Source of the DNA: Bradyrhizobium sp. Rc3b
Lineage (GTDB): Bacteria > Pseudomonadota > Alphaproteobacteria > Rhizobiales > Xanthobacteraceae
Length of the DNA: 64,000 nt
Assembly: GCF_900114915.1 (NCBI RefSeq)
Contig: NZ_FOUS01000003.1
Span: forward strand, 62,001 to 126,000
Reading direction: 5' to 3'
Shown here: positions 26,422 through 35,575 of the stretch, piece after piece
Position numbering within the stretch: position 1 is the stretch's first letter
Layout of the letters: every line of letters begins with the position of its first letter
Position numbers and translations under genes: made by a program
Notes under the pieces: model-generated
The model's input: the letters and a program-made list of their open reading frames with translations, nothing else
The model's database searches: none
What the model was told of the DNA's origin: nothing

Positions 26422-28191
26422 TTAGCAGCCGCTCTTGATTGATTGCTTGCGATCTACGTAGGCGGCAACAATCGCTTCATTCAATTGCTCGCCGGCGATC
26501 GGCTTGTGGAGAATACGATGACCGCTGGCGCTGGCTTCCTTGATGCGCGCCGGCGAGGTATCGCCGGTCACGATGATGGCAGGCAGGGAGCGGCCGATAT
26601 AGTCGCAAAGAGCCTCGATTGCGTCCTGGCCAGTAGCACCACCTCCGAGGCGGTAGTCGGTGACGATCAGATCGACCGGCGCATCGCCGGTCGCCATTGC
26701 CTCCGCATGAATCTGTTGCACCTCGGCTGCAGACCGGCCGGCATAGACCCGATGGCCCTGCAGCGTGAGCAGCCGCACCATGACATCGAGAACATCCCCC
26801 TCGTCTTCCACGACCATGATGCTGATGGTGATATCTGCAGGTGGCGCGCTGTGATCGGGCAAGGGAGGCGCCACTGCACTGGCTTGCGGAACCGTAACGG
26901 AAAACATCGAACCGCGATCGACGACGGAAACCAGCTTCAGCGGATGTTGCAGCAGTGCGGCGGTGCGGCGAACGATGGCGAGGCCAAGGCCAAGGCCTTG
27001 GGTGCGATCCCTCGCCGGGTTCTGCAACTGCACGAATTCCTCGAAGATCATCGCTTGCTGATCTGCGGGAATGCCGGGGCCGGTATCCCATATCTGGATT
27101 TCCACCGAGGCACCGCGCCTGCGGCAACCGAGCAGAACGCCACCGGACCTCGTGTATCGAAAGGCGTTCGACAGCAGATTGCCCAGGACCCGTTTCAGCA
27201 TCATGGGATCGCTGTCCACCTGGAGACGGCTTTCAACGACACGCCAATCCAGGCCGCGATCCTTCGCTTCGGGAGCGAATTCATTGCTGAGCTGGTTGAA
27301 AAGCTGGGACAGATTCACCGTCTCCCTCGCAACAGTGACGACGCCGGCATCAAGCCGGGAGATGTCGAGCAGTCCGTTCAGAAGGGCGCTGAGATTTCCG
27401 ACGATGGATTTTGCCTTGCCTGCCAGATCGCGTGCATCGCCGGGCTGGACAACGCCGCGGTGGCCCAGCGCCGCCAGCGTGGCAATCAGAAGACTCAAGG
27501 CATGGATCGGCTGGCGCAGGTCATGACTGGCGGCCGCGAGGAAACGCGTTTTCGCGCGGTCCGCGGCTTGTGCGCGGTCGCGTTCTTCCTGGAGGTGGCT
27601 AACGAGCTCGACATTTTCCAAACGCAACCTGATGCTCTCATGCAGCATGCGGTACGTCGTACGGCAGTAATAGAGATTGATGGTCAAAAGCCCGGCGAGC
27701 AGGGCGAGATACGCACCGGAGATATCGCCTCCATTGGTGATCGAGCGTACCGTGAATGGCAGCATCGTTGCGACGATCGAGCCGACCAAAGCAGGCGGAA
27801 AGGCCGAGAGCGACGGAACCGTGCCGCAGATCAGACCGGTCAAGACAACAGCAGTGAATGAAAAAAGAATGGGCTCCTCGGGACGGAAGCCAACCCAACC
27901 GAGCATTCCCCACAGCAGGCCCGACACGCAGGAAAACGCAGCCGCAAGCCAAGCCCATCGCAACACTGAGGTCGGCTCTCTAACCCGCTTGAAGAACCGG
28001 CGCGCCGCCAGGACGCGTATGGCGGTGAGCAGATACACCGCGCCGAGCCATCCGATCAACCAGCTTGCCGGTACAGCGCTCCTCAGCACGGACGCTGCCG
28101 CTAGGGAGATGAGGACGTTGGAAGCCACCACTCCATAGGAATTGCGATACAGGAGTTCAACGAGCGCCTCGCGTATCTTGTCCTCTTGCAT
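26422..28191 (-). CDS. Hybrid sensor histidine kinase with C-terminal receiver
   Basis: This is a 589-residue hybrid kinase. Residues 1-180 hold about six hydrophobic segments forming a membrane sensor. A short coiled coil leads to the HisKA domain with phospho-acceptor His 223 in AAASHDLRQPIHALSLLI. The ATPase domain has LLSNAFRYTRSGGVLLG (N box), IWDTGPGIP (G1) and GLGLGLAIVRRTA (G2). A receiver follows with the phospho-accepting Asp in LIVTDYRLGGG. The order HisKA-HATPase-receiver with a DLRQP H-box is typical of the NahK/ErcS-like group. It follows the NarL-type regulator by 57 bases on the same strand, so they are probably partners. Confidence 0.92.
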   Translation of the reverse strand: MQEDKIREALVELLYRNSYGVVASNVLISLAAASVLRSAVPASWLIGWLGAVYLLTAIRVLAARRFFKRVREPTSVLRWAWLAAAFSCVSGLLWGMLGWVGFRPEEPILFSFTAVVLTGLICGTVPSLSAFPPALVGSIVATMLPFTVRSITNGGDISGAYLALLAGLLTINLYYCRTTYRMLHESIRLRLENVELVSHLQEERDRAQAADRAKTRFLAAASHDLRQPIHALSLLIATLAALGHRGVVQPGDARDLAGKAKSIVGNLSALLNGLLDISRLDAGVVTVARETVNLSQLFNQLSNEFAPEAKDRGLDWRVVESRLQVDSDPMMLKRVLGNLLSNAFRYTRSGGVLLGCRRRGASVEIQIWDTGPGIPADQQAMIFEEFVQLQNPARDRTQGLGLGLAIVRRTAALLQHPLKLVSVVDRGSMFSVTVPQASAVAPPLPDHSAPPADITISIMVVEDEGDVLDVMVRLLTLQGHRVYAGRSAAEVQQIHAEAMATGDAPVDLIVTDYRLGGGATGQDAIEALCDYIGRSLPAIIVTGDTSPARIKEASASGHRILHKPIAGEQLNEAIVAAYVDRKQSIKSGC

Positions 28192-28248
28192 CGAGACCTC
28201 TCCGCGCGCCGGCCGGTGCGGCGGCTTCGTTTGCGAGTTGCCGTTGCG

Positions 28249-28899
28249 CTAACCCGCTGGAAGGCCGAGACGAACCGCGTAGGCGGTCAACTCAGCGCCA
28301 TTGTGCAGGTCAAGCTTCCGCATGAGATTTTCGCGATGTTTCCGGGCGGTGAGCGGGCTGATGCCGAGACGGCTGGCGATATCGCGGTTGGTGGCGCCGT
28401 GAGGGATCATCGCCAGGATTTGCCGCTCACGCCTTGTCAGCGCAACCGGAGATACGATCGCGGCGATCGGCTCCGGGATTTCGTTCGGGCCGTCATGGTG
28501 GTCCACTGCAAAGCGAACCTCCTCCGCAACATAGAGGTTGCCTTTTCTGATGGCATCGATCGCAGCAACGAGTTCGGACGGATCGCCGCTCTTGGTCAAA
28601 TAGCCGCTCGCGCCCGCGGAAAAAGCTGCTCGAACGGAACGCGGCTCGACATTGGCGGTGAGGACAAGAACCCGCAGCCCCGGCCAAACGGTTCTCAGGT
28701 GAGCTATGAATTGAAAGCCGCTCACACCCGGCATGCCGAGATCAAGGATGAGAAGATCGGCGGAGTTTTCGTTCAGAAGCCGATGAACAGCCTCTGCGTC
28801 CGCCGCCTCTCCGCTGACAATAAGATCGTCCACGGTCGACAGGAGCTGCTTCAGACCTTCCCGCATGATCGCGTGATCGTCAGCAATGATCGTCCGCAC
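28249..28899 (-). CDS. NarL/LuxR-type response regulator
   Basis: This 216-residue regulator has an N-terminal receiver with acidic pocket (IIADDH), phospho-accepting Asp 53 in LLILDLGMPGVSG, and Thr/Lys in LVLTANVEP and GYLTKSG. The C-terminal LuxR helix-turn-helix (about 154-196) reads LTRRERQILAMIPHGATNRD then IASRLGISPLTARKHRENLM. It is upstream of the hybrid kinase on the same strand. Its target genes are unknown; the adjacent Tad pilus locus is a plausible one by position only. Confidence 0.93.
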   Translation of the reverse strand: MRTIIADDHAIMREGLKQLLSTVDDLIVSGEAADAEAVHRLLNENSADLLILDLGMPGVSGFQFIAHLRTVWPGLRVLVLTANVEPRSVRAAFSAGASGYLTKSGDPSELVAAIDAIRKGNLYVAEEVRFAVDHHDGPNEIPEPIAAIVSPVALTRRERQILAMIPHGATNRDIASRLGISPLTARKHRENLMRKLDLHNGAELTAYAVRLGLPAG

Positions 28900-29381
28900 C
28901 GGTCCGCACCTGTGTTGCCTGTCAGCAACGGTATTAGGGTATCAATCAACTTCAATCAAGGATTGGCAATCCACCAATCCACTTGCCGGACGTGGTCACC
29001 TAGGCAATTTTCGGTGGCCCTGCCCCATAGCCGTGTCGCGCCGCTGGCGGCAAGTGGACGTTGATCCTGTGCGATTCTCCGTCGGATTTGAATCTCTTCT
29101 GGCGGCCGACGCCCGCATTCCGGCTTTTCAAGAGAGCGGGCATTCTACTACTTATGGTTGTGCTTACTATGCGAGGGTGGTTGCCGAGTTCTGCGTGGTC
29201 GGAGCATCCGCGCGGGTGAACCCTGGCATCGAGTTGGCACCCTATCTCTTGAAGCTACCGCTTCGAGCGGCTCCGCGGCTTAGAGCCTTTTCCGTTTCGA
29301 TTGATCGAATCCTCGGGTACCCTATTCTAGCCGCGTCGGCGGAACTGCTGAAGTTGATAGATGGCTGCATGGAGAGCGGAG
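28900..29381. other. Divergent intergenic interval, no clear gene
   Basis: This 482-base stretch separates the minus-strand regulator gene from a plus-strand gene, so it must hold both promoters. An open frame on the plus strand spans it, but its codons are atypical and no domain or ribosome binding site supports it. I see no clear operator palindrome. Confidence 0.4.
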
Positions 29382-30152
29382 ATGGGCCGGCTCGATAAGC
29401 AGATGGATCCCTTCCATCCTGCCGCCCATCTGACGACGGCGGATCGCGTTCCCGAGAATCCAGAGCTTGAGCAAGTCGACACGACGTCGTTCGTCGATCC
29501 GGCCCGCGAGGAAGCCACCTCGTCGCCTGCGCATTTTGGGTCGGGCCAGGCGGCGACCGGCGTAACGGGCTCTACCAATTGGATCGACCGAGGACGCCGC
29601 ATCTGGCGGCGCCATCTCCAGCGCGATCAACTCCCCCGGACGACCGGAGGGTCGATGGGAAACTTCGAGCGTTGGCTGATCGCACTGCTGAGTGTCGGCT
29701 TCATCGTGAGCTGCGTTTGCGCGATCATCGTCTTCATGCAGGTCAACGCGCGCAAATTGGAGATCGCAACACTGCAACGTGACATCATCGCGCTCAAGCT
29801 ACGCGTAGCCAGGCTCGATCAGATCGCAAGCACCAATGAGATACGTGAAAAGGCAAGCAGCGGAACACCCAAGCCGCCGTCGGAGACCCAACCTGACCAG
29901 GCTCCGCTCATCCTGTCACGTGAAGAGATTCAGCTTATCCGAGACTATATCAAGCCTGCACCAGTTGCTGGCCCCGCGACTGAGACGATAAAGGTCGGCG
30001 AACCCGTCGTGGGAGAAACCGTTCCCTTTCCCTCTCCGATCACGGAGAAGGTGCGGAAACTGCTCGGCGCGCGATTTACCGTTCGCAATGGCGTTGTTGT
30101 CATCATCCGGAGCGGCAGCCGTCACGCTGATGCTGTGATTGGGCCAAACTGA
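29382..30152 (+). CDS. Uncharacterised single-pass membrane protein next to the Tad locus
   Basis: This 256-residue protein has a hydrophilic N-terminal third, one membrane helix (about 97-120, WLIALLSVGFIVSCVCAIIV), a short coiled-coil-like stretch (LEIATLQRDIIALKLRVARL) and a C-terminal domain (about 170-250). The C-terminus contains EEIQLIRDYIKPAPV and KLLGARFTVRNGVVVIIRSG. The ATG at 29382 was chosen because GGAGAGCGGAG precedes it. It converges with the TadD gene. I do not recognise the family; its position suggests an accessory role with the pilus. Confidence 0.65.
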   Translation: MGRLDKQMDPFHPAAHLTTADRVPENPELEQVDTTSFVDPAREEATSSPAHFGSGQAATGVTGSTNWIDRGRRIWRRHLQRDQLPRTTGGSMGNFERWLIALLSVGFIVSCVCAIIVFMQVNARKLEIATLQRDIIALKLRVARLDQIASTNEIREKASSGTPKPPSETQPDQAPLILSREEIQLIRDYIKPAPVAGPATETIKVGEPVVGETVPFPSPITEKVRKLLGARFTVRNGVVVIIRSGSRHADAVIGPN

Positions 30153-30189
30153 CGAGAACTGGCCGCGATCGCAGCAGCCGATCGACCAC

Positions 30190-30726
30190 TTAAGGCTGGT
30201 TGTTTGGTGGTCTTTCAATGAACCGCCGGCTGCCATTGAGGAGCTCGAGGTTATTGGCGATGACCGGATTACCTGGATCGAGCGAATAGGCCTTCTCGAA
30301 CTTCCGTCGCGCCGCACTCAGATTGCCGCGCAGCATGTACGAGTACCCCTGGTCATTCAGGATCTGAACGGTTTCGCCTCCCAGCCGGATCGCTTGGGCA
30401 TAGGCCTGATCGGCCAGGTCGAAACGACGCAGCTTGTCGTAGCTCGCTGCGAGACCAATCCAGGCCGTGACGTCCTTGGGTGATTTCTCGACGGCGTCCT
30501 TGAAATAGCGCTGTGAGAGCCCGTAACTACCGCGATTGTAATGCTCCAGGCCCAGCCGCACAGGCTCGTCCGACGGGTAGTACTTGACGTCCGTCGGCTC
30601 CTGCACCGGGTCCCCACCCGGTGGCTCGACGGGAGCCACGATGGCAGCCTCTCTCGTGGTATAGTCACATGCCGCAAGGCCTGGCGCCAGCCAGCAACAG
30701 GTCAGCAGTAGAATGGCACGTCGCAT
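30190..30726 (-). CDS. TadD-like tetratricopeptide-repeat lipoprotein
   Basis: This 178-residue lipoprotein has a signal ending in the lipobox APGLAAC near residue 20 and then three TPR-like repeats. Examples are EHYNRGSYGLSQRYFKDAVE, AWIGLAASYDKLRRFDLADQ and GYSYMLRGNLSAARRKFEKA. TadD in Tad systems is a pilotin-like lipoprotein that helps secretin assembly. The start at 30726 gives a proper signal peptide; a longer frame to 30789 does not. It is the last gene of the cpaC unit. Confidence 0.85.
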   Translation of the reverse strand: MRRAILLLTCCWLAPGLAACDYTTREAAIVAPVEPPGGDPVQEPTDVKYYPSDEPVRLGLEHYNRGSYGLSQRYFKDAVEKSPKDVTAWIGLAASYDKLRRFDLADQAYAQAIRLGGETVQILNDQGYSYMLRGNLSAARRKFEKAYSLDPGNPVIANNLELLNGSRRFIERPPNNQP

Positions 30727-30807
30727 AATTTTGTCCCCCGCCCGGCCCAGCGGACGCACTGCACCGCACTCAACTGTCCCGTCGCTCAACTCATTTACCA
30801 GAAGCCG

Positions 30808-31206
30808 CTACCTGCCCGCTGCCCCGCCGACTGGCACCGATACTCCCGCCGATGCTCCAGCACCCAATCCAGTTACGTTGACATTCTGCGTGACCGGAGG
30901 CCGTTGGCCCATGAGTTTCGTCGGATCGCCCATGTCGGGAAGCTGATCCACCGGCTGTTGCTGGTTGCCGTAACGCGTCACGGCCGAGCCCACACGTCGA
31001 GCGTCGTATGCGATCCGGCGATCACCGACATATCGCGGCCATGGATGAATTGTATGGGTCACGGCGTTGACCTGCTTGGCATCGCCGGCGGTCATCGTGA
31101 TGCTGTCGGAACGCTGAAAGTAGCGGTCTACCTCGTCATGACCGGCGACGCCGTAACATCCCCCGAGGAGGAAGGGCGCAAACAGAGCCAGATACCTGAT
31201 CGTCAT
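30808..31206 (-). CDS. Small lipoprotein between cpaC and tadD
   Basis: This 132-residue protein has a short lipoprotein signal (MTIRYLALFAPFLLGGC), then YGVAGHDEVDRYFQRSDSIT and HTIHPWPRYVGDRRIAYD. The C-terminus is low in complexity (Gly, Ala, Val). It follows cpaC by 12 bases. Its position corresponds to that of CpaD/TadB-type accessory lipoproteins in other Tad loci, but the sequence is not a clear CpaD. It may help place the secretin in the outer membrane. Confidence 0.7.
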   Translation of the reverse strand: MTIRYLALFAPFLLGGCYGVAGHDEVDRYFQRSDSITMTAGDAKQVNAVTHTIHPWPRYVGDRRIAYDARRVGSAVTRYGNQQQPVDQLPDMGDPTKLMGQRPPVTQNVNVTGLGAGASAGVSVPVGGAAGR

Positions 31207-31218
31207 CTCGCGCGTCCT

Positions 31219-32898
31219 CTAGTTTAGAGTTTTGACGACCGTCTGATCGGCACTCGCGGCCGGGACGACGACGGGGGTCCTGACTTCAGGCGCGATGATG
31301 TGGCCATACGGCCCCTTCACCTCGCCTCCCGAATTGACGTAGTCATTGTACCGCTTGCGGACTTCCATCTGACCATTGAGGAAGAAATCGACGTCGTTGG
31401 CCGGCAGGCGGGAGTCGAGTGGCGACGCCAGTTGCTGACCGGGTGCCGCCGGCGCGACCAGGCGCGGCGTCACGATGATCACCAGATCGGTTTCTTCCTG
31501 CTGATACGATTTGCTGCTGAACAGGCTTCCAATCACCGGCACCGAGCCGATCCAAGGCAACTGCGAGACGTCCTGGCGATTGCGGGTCTGCAACAGGCCG
31601 GCGATGGCAAAGCTCTGGCCATCGCGCAACTCAACCGTGGTTCGCGCGTCGCGGCGGGTCAGCGCAGGAACGGTCGTCCCCTGGATCGTCACAGCGTTGG
31701 CGAAATCAAGTTCGCTGACCGACGGCTCGACGCGAAGATTGATCACACCGCGCGAGAGCACAGTGGGGACGAAGGCGAGCTCAACACCGAACTTCTTGTA
31801 GTCAATTGTGATGGTGGGAAAGCCGTTCTGCGTCTGGGTCGGTATCGGCACTGGAAACTCGCCGCCGGCGAGAAAGCGGGCGGCATCGCCGGACAGCGTG
31901 GTCAGATTTGGCTCCGCCAGCCGGCGTGCCAATCCTTTGGTTTCCAGCGCCGAGATCAACAGGTCCACCGAGCCCCCGCTGCTGGTCCTGATAATGCTGG
32001 TCAACAAGCTTCCGAACGGCGCCGGCGCAATGCCTCCCGCAGTACCGGCGAGCGTCCCGAGTGTTCCGAGTATCGGAAGGCTGCCAGCAGGATTGGCGCC
32101 AACAGGAGTGCTGCTGGCGCTAAGGTTACTGGTGCCGCCGGTGGTGGGTACCCTAGTGAGACTATTGACGCCACCGATGGGTGCCCGCCCGACGGCCGTG
32201 GTTGAACCAAGACCGGTATTGCCGACGTTGGTACCATTGGCATTCGCCGCGTACAGATTGACGCCCAGGTTGCGTCCAGCCTCCCGGCTCACCTCTAGAA
32301 AGCGCACCTCGAGCATCACCTGTTGCGGCGCCGCGACGCTCATCGCGTTAACGACGACGCCCCCTTTCGCGACCGTGCTTGTGGCGATCGCCATGGCCCG
32401 CTCGGCCGTAACTGCGTCGGCGGCGACCCCGCTGAGCACCACCTGGCCCTCGGAAGCCGACACGCGGATACCCTGCCCGCCGGTGCTGGTCCGGATGTTC
32501 TGCTGTAGATTGCCGGTATCGATCACGACCTCGACGTCGAGGATCCCGATCTGCTTCATCGAGCTGTCGAACAGGATGACATTGGTGGTGCCGGTCTGCT
32601 TGCCCTGCACGTAGATGAGATGATCGCTCAGCGACTTCACGTCGACGATGTCAGACGAACCCGCCACGATCGTCGCAAAGGCCGTGTCGACCTTGAAGGT
32701 ACGTGACTTGTTGACGACGAGCTTGACCCGCTGGACGTCATTCATCTCGCTGACGATGACGCCACCGGAGGAGCCCCGCCGGTCTGCAGCCGCCGCGCGG
32801 TCGGCGAACCCAGAGGAGGCGAGTGCCGCGCCCAGACCCATCACGCCGAAGGCGAGAAGCCTCCCGGCCCTGTTACCCGATACGCGATCGCCACTCAT
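31219..32898 (-). CDS. cpaC: Tad pilus secretin CpaC/RcpA
   Basis: This 559-residue secretin forms the outer-membrane pore of the Flp/Tad pilus. It has a signal peptide, an N-terminal domain (VKLVVNKSRTFKVDTAFATI, VKSLSDHLIYVQGKQTGTTN), a BON-like segment (IRVSASEGQVVLSGVAADAV) and the secretin core with VMLEVRFLEVSREAGRNLGV, ALETKGLARRLAEPNLTTLS, FLAGGEFPVPIP and ETDLVIIVTPRLVAP. A Gly/Thr/Ser-rich loop (about 230-300) interrupts the core. The start at 32898 follows GGGGGACTGGGG. In most Tad operons this gene stands between cpaB and cpaE; here it is downstream of the pseudopilin genes behind a 433-base gap. Confidence 0.93.
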   Translation of the reverse strand: MSGDRVSGNRAGRLLAFGVMGLGAALASSGFADRAAAADRRGSSGGVIVSEMNDVQRVKLVVNKSRTFKVDTAFATIVAGSSDIVDVKSLSDHLIYVQGKQTGTTNVILFDSSMKQIGILDVEVVIDTGNLQQNIRTSTGGQGIRVSASEGQVVLSGVAADAVTAERAMAIATSTVAKGGVVVNAMSVAAPQQVMLEVRFLEVSREAGRNLGVNLYAANANGTNVGNTGLGSTTAVGRAPIGGVNSLTRVPTTGGTSNLSASSTPVGANPAGSLPILGTLGTLAGTAGGIAPAPFGSLLTSIIRTSSGGSVDLLISALETKGLARRLAEPNLTTLSGDAARFLAGGEFPVPIPTQTQNGFPTITIDYKKFGVELAFVPTVLSRGVINLRVEPSVSELDFANAVTIQGTTVPALTRRDARTTVELRDGQSFAIAGLLQTRNRQDVSQLPWIGSVPVIGSLFSSKSYQQEETDLVIIVTPRLVAPAAPGQQLASPLDSRLPANDVDFFLNGQMEVRKRYNDYVNSGGEVKGPYGHIIAPEVRTPVVVPAASADQTVVKTLN

Positions 32899-33331
32899 CC
32901 CCAGTCCCCCCACTGCGATCCACGGAGATCCCCGCAAATCTACGTGCCCGACGTCCTCAACATTTCCCCTCTGCGCACCACGTCGCAGAGCTTACAATCT
33001 GTCCCACTACAATTCGTTACTTCGTGTTTCCAAGATCATCCTCCCTCATGCAGGCAGCTTGCAAGACGAGATACTTACCGCACCGCCGCAAGCAGAAAGA
33101 AAACCCTTCGATGTTGCCAGCGCGCATCATTCTCACTGGTTGTGGGGAACTATCCCGCAGCACAACCGCTCTTGGCGCGCGCTCTCGTCGTGGCTTTGCG
33201 ATCGAAGGACAGTCGGTGGCAGCTTGGCGATTCGCCTGGCCGAGTAATTCCGCCCCCGCGCGTTTGGTCCGCACGCCGCGTCCACGAAAAGCTGTCGAGC
33301 GAAACATGTCAGTCGTACTGCCATATTTGTG
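32899..33331. other. Gap within the pilus locus upstream of cpaC
   Basis: This 433-base stretch between the TadE-like gene and cpaC has no supported gene. It is less GC-rich than the flanking genes and contains several Phe/Ser-type short frames without ribosome binding sites. It probably carries the end of the long pilus transcript and a separate promoter for cpaC. Confidence 0.45.
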
Positions 33332-33751
33332 CTAGAAGGGAATTTGGTTGGAGGCGCTCGGCGCATTGAGCGCTGCGCCCCATATGGGCATCAGCATCGT
33401 GAAGTTTGCCTGGGAAGCTGTAACGCTCAAGCTGTTGCTGTTGGCCCCCACGGTCAGCGTTGGCGTCAGACCACCGAAAAACAGGAAGGGGGCCGCGTTC
33501 TGCTTGGCAGCGGTGGACAGGGGATCCCCGGTGCAGCCGGCCGGCGACTGCGGCGGGCTTTGAAGCAACGCAGGCGTATAGCAGCTGATCATGACCGCAC
33601 GGGCGCCAGCACTCGCGAGCGTCCGCAAGGATTGCATCGTGATGGCATAGCGCCCAAGATCGAAGATGGCGAACATCAATGTGAAAAGCGCCACGGACAC
33701 CATGATAAATTCAAACGGCGCCATACCGCGATTGTCGAGCTTTCTCATCAT
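33332..33751 (-). CDS. TadE/TadF-like pilus assembly protein
   Basis: This 139-residue protein starts MMRKLDNRGMAPFEFIMVSV and continues ALFTLMFAIFDLGRYAITMQ. That is the TadE-like pseudopilin pattern with a Gly before a hydrophobic helix and a Glu at about position 5 after it. It is predicted to be cut by the CpaA prepilin peptidase. Its ATG overlaps the stop of the TadG-like gene by 4 bases, so the two are coupled. Its role is in pilus biogenesis at the inner membrane. Confidence 0.85.
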   Translation of the reverse strand: MMRKLDNRGMAPFEFIMVSVALFTLMFAIFDLGRYAITMQSLRTLASAGARAVMISCYTPALLQSPPQSPAGCTGDPLSTAAKQNAAPFLFFGGLTPTLTVGANSNSLSVTASQANFTMLMPIWGAALNAPSASNQIPF

Positions 33752-35085
33752 TGCACCAAAGCGACAACCTGGGTGTATACGATGGTGGCCGGCGCACAGC
33801 CTTCCGTGCTGAGGTAGCCGCCACCGCTCATGTCGAGCGTTTTGGCGATCACTTGCGAACAGGTCGTGTTCGTACTGGCAGTCGTACCGGCCCAGCTAAC
33901 GTCGACGTTGGGGAAGTAGATAGCCCCGCCCAGGCTCACCAGACCGCCACCGTTTATGGTGACCTTGTTGCTGGTCTTGCTCGGAGCCTGATCATCAATC
34001 AGGACGCCATTTAGATCAGAGGAGAACGTGTTAGTGGCAGGTGCGGAGAGATCAACCGTACCGCCGTTGATGGTAAGCTGCGAGTCTCCGAGCAAGACGA
34101 GGGTTACGCCCGCGCCTTTCAGTTGTCCGCCGGTGACCTTTATGTTTGCCTTGTAGAAGACATATGTTCCCGGGTCCAAAACGTACTTGTCGCCGTTCTG
34201 CACCGTGAAACTGCCGTAAGCTCCAGTCCCCGCGCTATTCGGCGCGCAATGCTTCCAGCCATCCGCCTGAAGGGTGCATGGCATATTTGTATTGCCCGTT
34301 CTGCTGTTGAACGATGCGGTGTCCAGTTTGCTGAGCGGATTGTTAGCGTACGTCATGAAATAGTTGTACGGTACGCCAACATTGCTGCAGCTGCTTGAGG
34401 GGGTGCAGCCATTTACACCATAAACTGCCCATCCCGAGCCGGTGAACGTTGGAGTGCTGGCAAGTTGAACACTGGTATCCGACATCAGAGCGCAGCCAGT
34501 TCCGTTGTTGCTGAGGTTACCAGCAAGCTTGAGTGCGCCTGAGTCAGGTCCAAGCGCCAGGACGCAGGCCTTGGTCGGCTGCTGAACCACTGCAATGGCT
34601 TGGGCGGGGATGTCGACGGTGGTCAAACCCAGCACTGCCGCCAAGTACGCCGGTTGTTGCTGGCTGACTCTAGCGCGAACGGCGTTGCCGGTGCCTGCAG
34701 GTGGCGTTGTGAACGTGGTCCCATTGTAATCGCCGATATCGATCTGCACGGCCCGCGAGATTCTGGTCGGTAGGCTTGTCGGACAAGTTCTGCCCGGATA
34801 GCCGGTAGCGTCGTTGGGACTTGAGTTGCAAAACCCATTCTGTGCCGCGAATTCCTTGCCGCGATAATCCACTGAGTACGTGTCGCAGGCCGCACCCACC
34901 ATGATACATGAAAGCCGCAATGCGCCCGAATAGGCGGCCGAGTCGGCGGCGTTCTGCGCATGCTGACGGGTGACGTACCACGATCCGGCCTCAGCCCCGA
35001 GTGCGACTACTCCGATGAGCGGCACGAGAGCGATGACCGTTGCGAATGCGACGGAGCCTCGTTGGGAACGGAGCAGACTACGCAT
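33748..35085 (-). CDS. TadG-like pilus assembly protein
   Basis: This 445-residue protein begins MRSLLRSQRGSVAFATVIAL and then VPLIGVVALGAEAGSWYVTR, the TadG-type N-terminus with an N-terminal helix and the ARRLQNAADSAALAGA-like segment (here QHAQNAADSAAYSGALRLS). The large periplasmic remainder is rich in Thr, Asn, Gly and Cys and lacks a clear von Willebrand domain. The frame could start farther upstream at 35253, but the N-terminal motif fixes 35085. It lies between two TadE-like genes. Confidence 0.85.
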   Translation of the reverse strand: MRSLLRSQRGSVAFATVIALVPLIGVVALGAEAGSWYVTRQHAQNAADSAAYSGALRLSCIMVGAACDTYSVDYRGKEFAAQNGFCNSSPNDATGYPGRTCPTSLPTRISRAVQIDIGDYNGTTFTTPPAGTGNAVRARVSQQQPAYLAAVLGLTTVDIPAQAIAVVQQPTKACVLALGPDSGALKLAGNLSNNGTGCALMSDTSVQLASTPTFTGSGWAVYGVNGCTPSSSCSNVGVPYNYFMTYANNPLSKLDTASFNSRTGNTNMPCTLQADGWKHCAPNSAGTGAYGSFTVQNGDKYVLDPGTYVFYKANIKVTGGQLKGAGVTLVLLGDSQLTINGGTVDLSAPATNTFSSDLNGVLIDDQAPSKTSNKVTINGGGLVSLGGAIYFPNVDVSWAGTTASTNTTCSQVIAKTLDMSGGGYLSTEGCAPATIVYTQVVALVQ

Positions 35086-35093
35086 GGAAGCAC

Positions 35094-35525
35094 CTACTGG
35101 AAGCGTTCTGAGTAAGGCAGCGTGTAGGTACACGTGGTGGGACACAGCACCCCTCTCCACACAATTGGAGCCAAAGTGATGGTTGTCGAAAATGTAATGT
35201 ACTTGGGAGAAGCCAGATTGCCTGGCGAACAGGTGGCTCCTGCGTCTCCGCACAAAACCTGAAGGTTGCTGATCGCATGACCAGCGACTGTCGTCTGTAG
35301 CCCTGTCTTCCAGCTCACCGTGCCGTCAGGGGCGAGCGGATTAGCGTACTGCACATACTGCCCGAAGGAGCGCAATGCGCTCCATGCGGAGATAAACTGG
35401 AAGCCCGCAGCAGCCAGGTCGGCGAGCGGCATGAGCAGGAACGCCACCAAAACCGGGTAGACGATCAATGTCTCAAATGCGACGGCGCCGCGCTGATCCA
35501 CGACGAACGACCTCTTGTGGCTCAT
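35094..35525 (-). CDS. TadE-like pseudopilin
   Basis: This 143-residue protein begins MSHKRSFVVDQRGAVAFETL and then IVYPVLVAFLLMPLADLAAA, which matches TadE-type minor pilins (RGAVAFE cleavage region). The remainder has four cysteines (VLCGDAGATCS, VLCPTTCTY). The ATG is preceded by GAGGTCAACTC. It is the first of three pseudopilin-like genes and stands after the methyltransferase-like gene. It would be processed by CpaA and help initiate pilus assembly. Confidence 0.85.
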   Translation of the reverse strand: MSHKRSFVVDQRGAVAFETLIVYPVLVAFLLMPLADLAAAGFQFISAWSALRSFGQYVQYANPLAPDGTVSWKTGLQTTVAGHAISNLQVLCGDAGATCSPGNLASPKYITFSTTITLAPIVWRGVLCPTTCTYTLPYSERFQ

Positions 35526-35575
35526 GAGTTGACCTCGACCGATACTCACCTTCCGGTCGTCGACCGGAACAGAAC

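Noticed and set aside
26443..27861. A 472-codon open frame on the plus strand
   Set aside because: It is antisense to the hybrid histidine kinase, whose motifs are unambiguous.
29235..29255. TGGCAC at 29235 followed by CTCTTGA, considered as a sigma-54 promoter
   Set aside because: The spacing and the second element do not fit the TGGCAC-N5-TTGCA consensus.
28886..29398. A 170-codon open frame on the plus strand between the regulator and the membrane-protein gene
   Set aside because: No ribosome binding site, atypical codons and no domain; it overlaps both neighbours' promoter space.
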